35,267 nt of DNA from Rhodospirillaceae bacterium (GTDB taxonomy: Bacteria; Pseudomonadota; Alphaproteobacteria; Rhodospirillales; Rhodospirillaceae). Below, piece after piece: positions 34,075 to 35,267 of this stretch; position 1 is the first letter of the stretch, and every line of letters begins with the position of its first letter. Location of the stretch: NCBI GenBank assembly GCA_947476925.1, contig CANJSF010000033.1, positions 1-35,267 of the forward strand, read 5' to 3'. The notes below the pieces were generated by a model. The model had not been told where the DNA came from. It did not search any database and saw only the letters and a program-made list of their open reading frames with translations. Made by a program: the position numbers and the translations under genes.

Positions 34075-34839
34075 ATGTCTCCCGCCACTGACCTAGCGGT
34101 GTTTGCCGAACTATCGGCAAAGATTCGAAAACTCGAACATGCAGCCCAAACCATTGGTCCGCGTCGTCCAGTTGGATTTTCCTTGGGCATTGAGCCAATC
34201 GATCAGACGTTGGCGAGCAGTGGCTTTCCATTCGCAGGCCTGCACGAGGTTCTTGGACAGACGGGTGAAGCAGACTTTGCAGCCGCTAATGCTTTTACTG
34301 CCGTCATAGCAGCGCGACTTTCTGGCGGCGTATTGTGGTGCGTGGGGCGTAGTCAACTCTATGCACCGGCGATCTCGGCCATCGGGCTCGGCGTAAACAA
34401 GATCAATTTCTTCTATGCGATGAATGATGACATGGCGCTTTCTGCCATGGAGGAGGGGCTTCGCCATCCTTCGCTCGGTGTTGTGGTTGGCGAAGTAAAC
34501 CGTCTTTCACTCAATCAAAGTCGTCGCCTCATCCTCGCCTCGGAAAAATCCGGCGTCCCGGTCTTTGTCCTTCGACCTCCGATCGCCAAGAAGCGAACCG
34601 AGCATGTTGCGTGTGGGACGAGATGGCGCGTCACAACTGCACCATCACTTCCGCTTCGCACGGCCTGGGTTGGCCATCCTCGTTGGTTTCTAGAACTTCT
34701 TCGATGTCGCGGTAGCAGATCAGGTCAATGGTTCGTCGAGGCTACCGATGCGTCGGGTCATCTCCGTCTTTCTCAAGCAGTGGCCAGTGGAACTGAGGTT
34801 GCGCCGTTTAACTCGCAACAACGCCGCGCCGCCGGCTAA
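34075..34839 (+). CDS. imuA: ImuA, SOS mutagenesis cassette protein
   Basis: A 254-residue protein of the alphaproteobacterial ImuA type, a RecA/SulA-related accessory factor that works with ImuB and DnaE2 in error-prone translesion synthesis. The opening segment (GIEPIDQTLASSGFPFAGLHEVLG) and the central SGGVLWCVGRSQLYAPA and SLNQSRRLILASEKSGVPVFVLRP strands are typical, as is WRV...LPLRTAWVGHPRWFLELLRCRGSRSGQW near the end. The usual Walker A loop is replaced by a short QTGEADFAA-type loop, so ATP binding may be lost. A LexA box lies upstream and imuB overlaps its last 92 bases. Confidence 0.9.
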   Translation: MSPATDLAVFAELSAKIRKLEHAAQTIGPRRPVGFSLGIEPIDQTLASSGFPFAGLHEVLGQTGEADFAAANAFTAVIAARLSGGVLWCVGRSQLYAPAISAIGLGVNKINFFYAMNDDMALSAMEEGLRHPSLGVVVGEVNRLSLNQSRRLILASEKSGVPVFVLRPPIAKKRTEHVACGTRWRVTTAPSLPLRTAWVGHPRWFLELLRCRGSRSGQWFVEATDASGHLRLSQAVASGTEVAPFNSQQRRAAG

Positions 34840-35267
34840 ACCCTTTGTCGTGGTTGATTTCGAGGGCCAGGCTCAGACTATTGTGGCTTCATGCCCAAGA
34901 GCGGCTGTGGCCGGGATTGGCCCCGGCATGACCTTGGCACAAGCGCGAGCGATTGAGCCGACGCTCGCCGTTGCCAAAGCCAACCCTAATGATGATGCCC
35001 GGGCGCTTGATCGGCTTGCGGTCTGGTTTTTGCGGTTCAGCCCTCTCGTCGCACCCGACCAACCCAAGGGCATCTGGATTGATGCGACCGGGGTGGCACA
35101 CCTTTTTGGTGGTGAAGAGGCGATGCTGGCCAAAATCATTACTCGCCTGCAGCGTGACAATCTCACAGCTCATGTTGCGATGGCTGATACGCCGGGCGCT
35201 GCCTGGGCCTGCGCGCGATACGGTCAGGAAGGCGTTACCCCGCGCGGGGAAATTCCAAAGGTGCTGG
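34748..35267 (+). CDS. imuB: ImuB, Y-family DNA polymerase-like protein (partial, runs off the window)
   Basis: The first 173 codons of ImuB. It starts at ATG 34748 (MRRVISVFLKQWPVE), 92 bases inside imuA in another frame, and stays open to the window edge. The palm segments of the family are clear: KPFVVVDF, GIGPGMTLAQARAIEP, FSPLVAPDQPKGIWIDATGVAHLFGGEE and AMADTPGAAWACARYG. The catalytic acidic pair of active Y-family polymerases does not appear at the N terminus (the strand reads VISVFLKQW), consistent with ImuB being a non-catalytic beta-clamp-binding adaptor. DnaE2 would be expected next. Regulation by the LexA box before imuA is likely. Confidence 0.9.
   Translation, partial: MRRVISVFLKQWPVELRLRRLTRNNAAPPAKPFVVVDFEGQAQTIVASCPRAAVAGIGPGMTLAQARAIEPTLAVAKANPNDDARALDRLAVWFLRFSPLVAPDQPKGIWIDATGVAHLFGGEEAMLAKIITRLQRDNLTAHVAMADTPGAAWACARYGQEGVTPRGEIPKVL

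Overview
The window looks like chromosomal DNA of an alphaproteobacterium with moderate GC content. The best lineage evidence is at the right end: imuA and imuB (SOS mutagenesis cassette) behind a GAAC-N7-GAAC site, the LexA box form typical of Alphaproteobacteria. A TonB-dependent receptor and many exported Tat or Sec proteins suggest a free-living bacterium with a complex outer membrane. The genus cannot be read from the sequence. I saw no tRNA, rRNA, CRISPR array, insertion sequence or phage gene.

Layout. (1) 1-1579: the tail of an unknown gene, a glycosyltransferase, and a convergent single-domain response regulator. (2) 1775-13591: two divergent transcription units made almost entirely of exported proteins. 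The minus unit (5957 to 1775) is a two-cupin protein, a long protein that joins a six-cysteine domain to COG4315-type repeats, and a serine hydrolase with an altered SxxK motif. The plus unit (6155 to 13591) is a tandem CHRD/six-cysteine, CHRD/six-cysteine pair, then a DUF1592-type c-heme lipoprotein, a DUF1552 Tat protein and a stand-alone COG4315 repeat protein, mostly with overlapping or near-touching start and stop codons. The six-cysteine family occurs three times and I do not recognise it; with its partners it is the best candidate for an undescribed secreted system. (3) 14137-22864: a two-subunit molybdopterin enzyme resembling pyrogallol-phloroglucinol transhydroxylase, with an extra N-terminal SCP2-like domain, then two paralogous Tat flavin oxidases enclosing a SUMF1-fold protein and an alpha/beta hydrolase. 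(4) 27838 to 22861 on minus: an IclR regulator, a peptide-type ABC solute-binding protein without permeases, a second SUMF1-fold protein, a cysteine-dioxygenase-like cupin and a metallo-beta-lactamase-fold hydrolase. (5) 28021-33631 on plus, divergent from the IclR gene: a double-domain nitrilase with one dead domain, a DUF1838 protein and a TonB receptor, followed by a probable terminator. (6) 34033-35267: LexA box, imuA, and imuB running off the window.

How the genes may work together (inference). Blocks 3-5 read as an uptake and degradation locus for an unknown, possibly aromatic or amide/nitrile-bearing, compound: TonB import, periplasmic binding, hydrolysis, flavin oxidation and a molybdenum hydroxyl-transfer step, with IclR as the likely switch. 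Block 2 reads as an envelope or periplasmic redox/binding assembly; its relation to the catabolic block is unknown.
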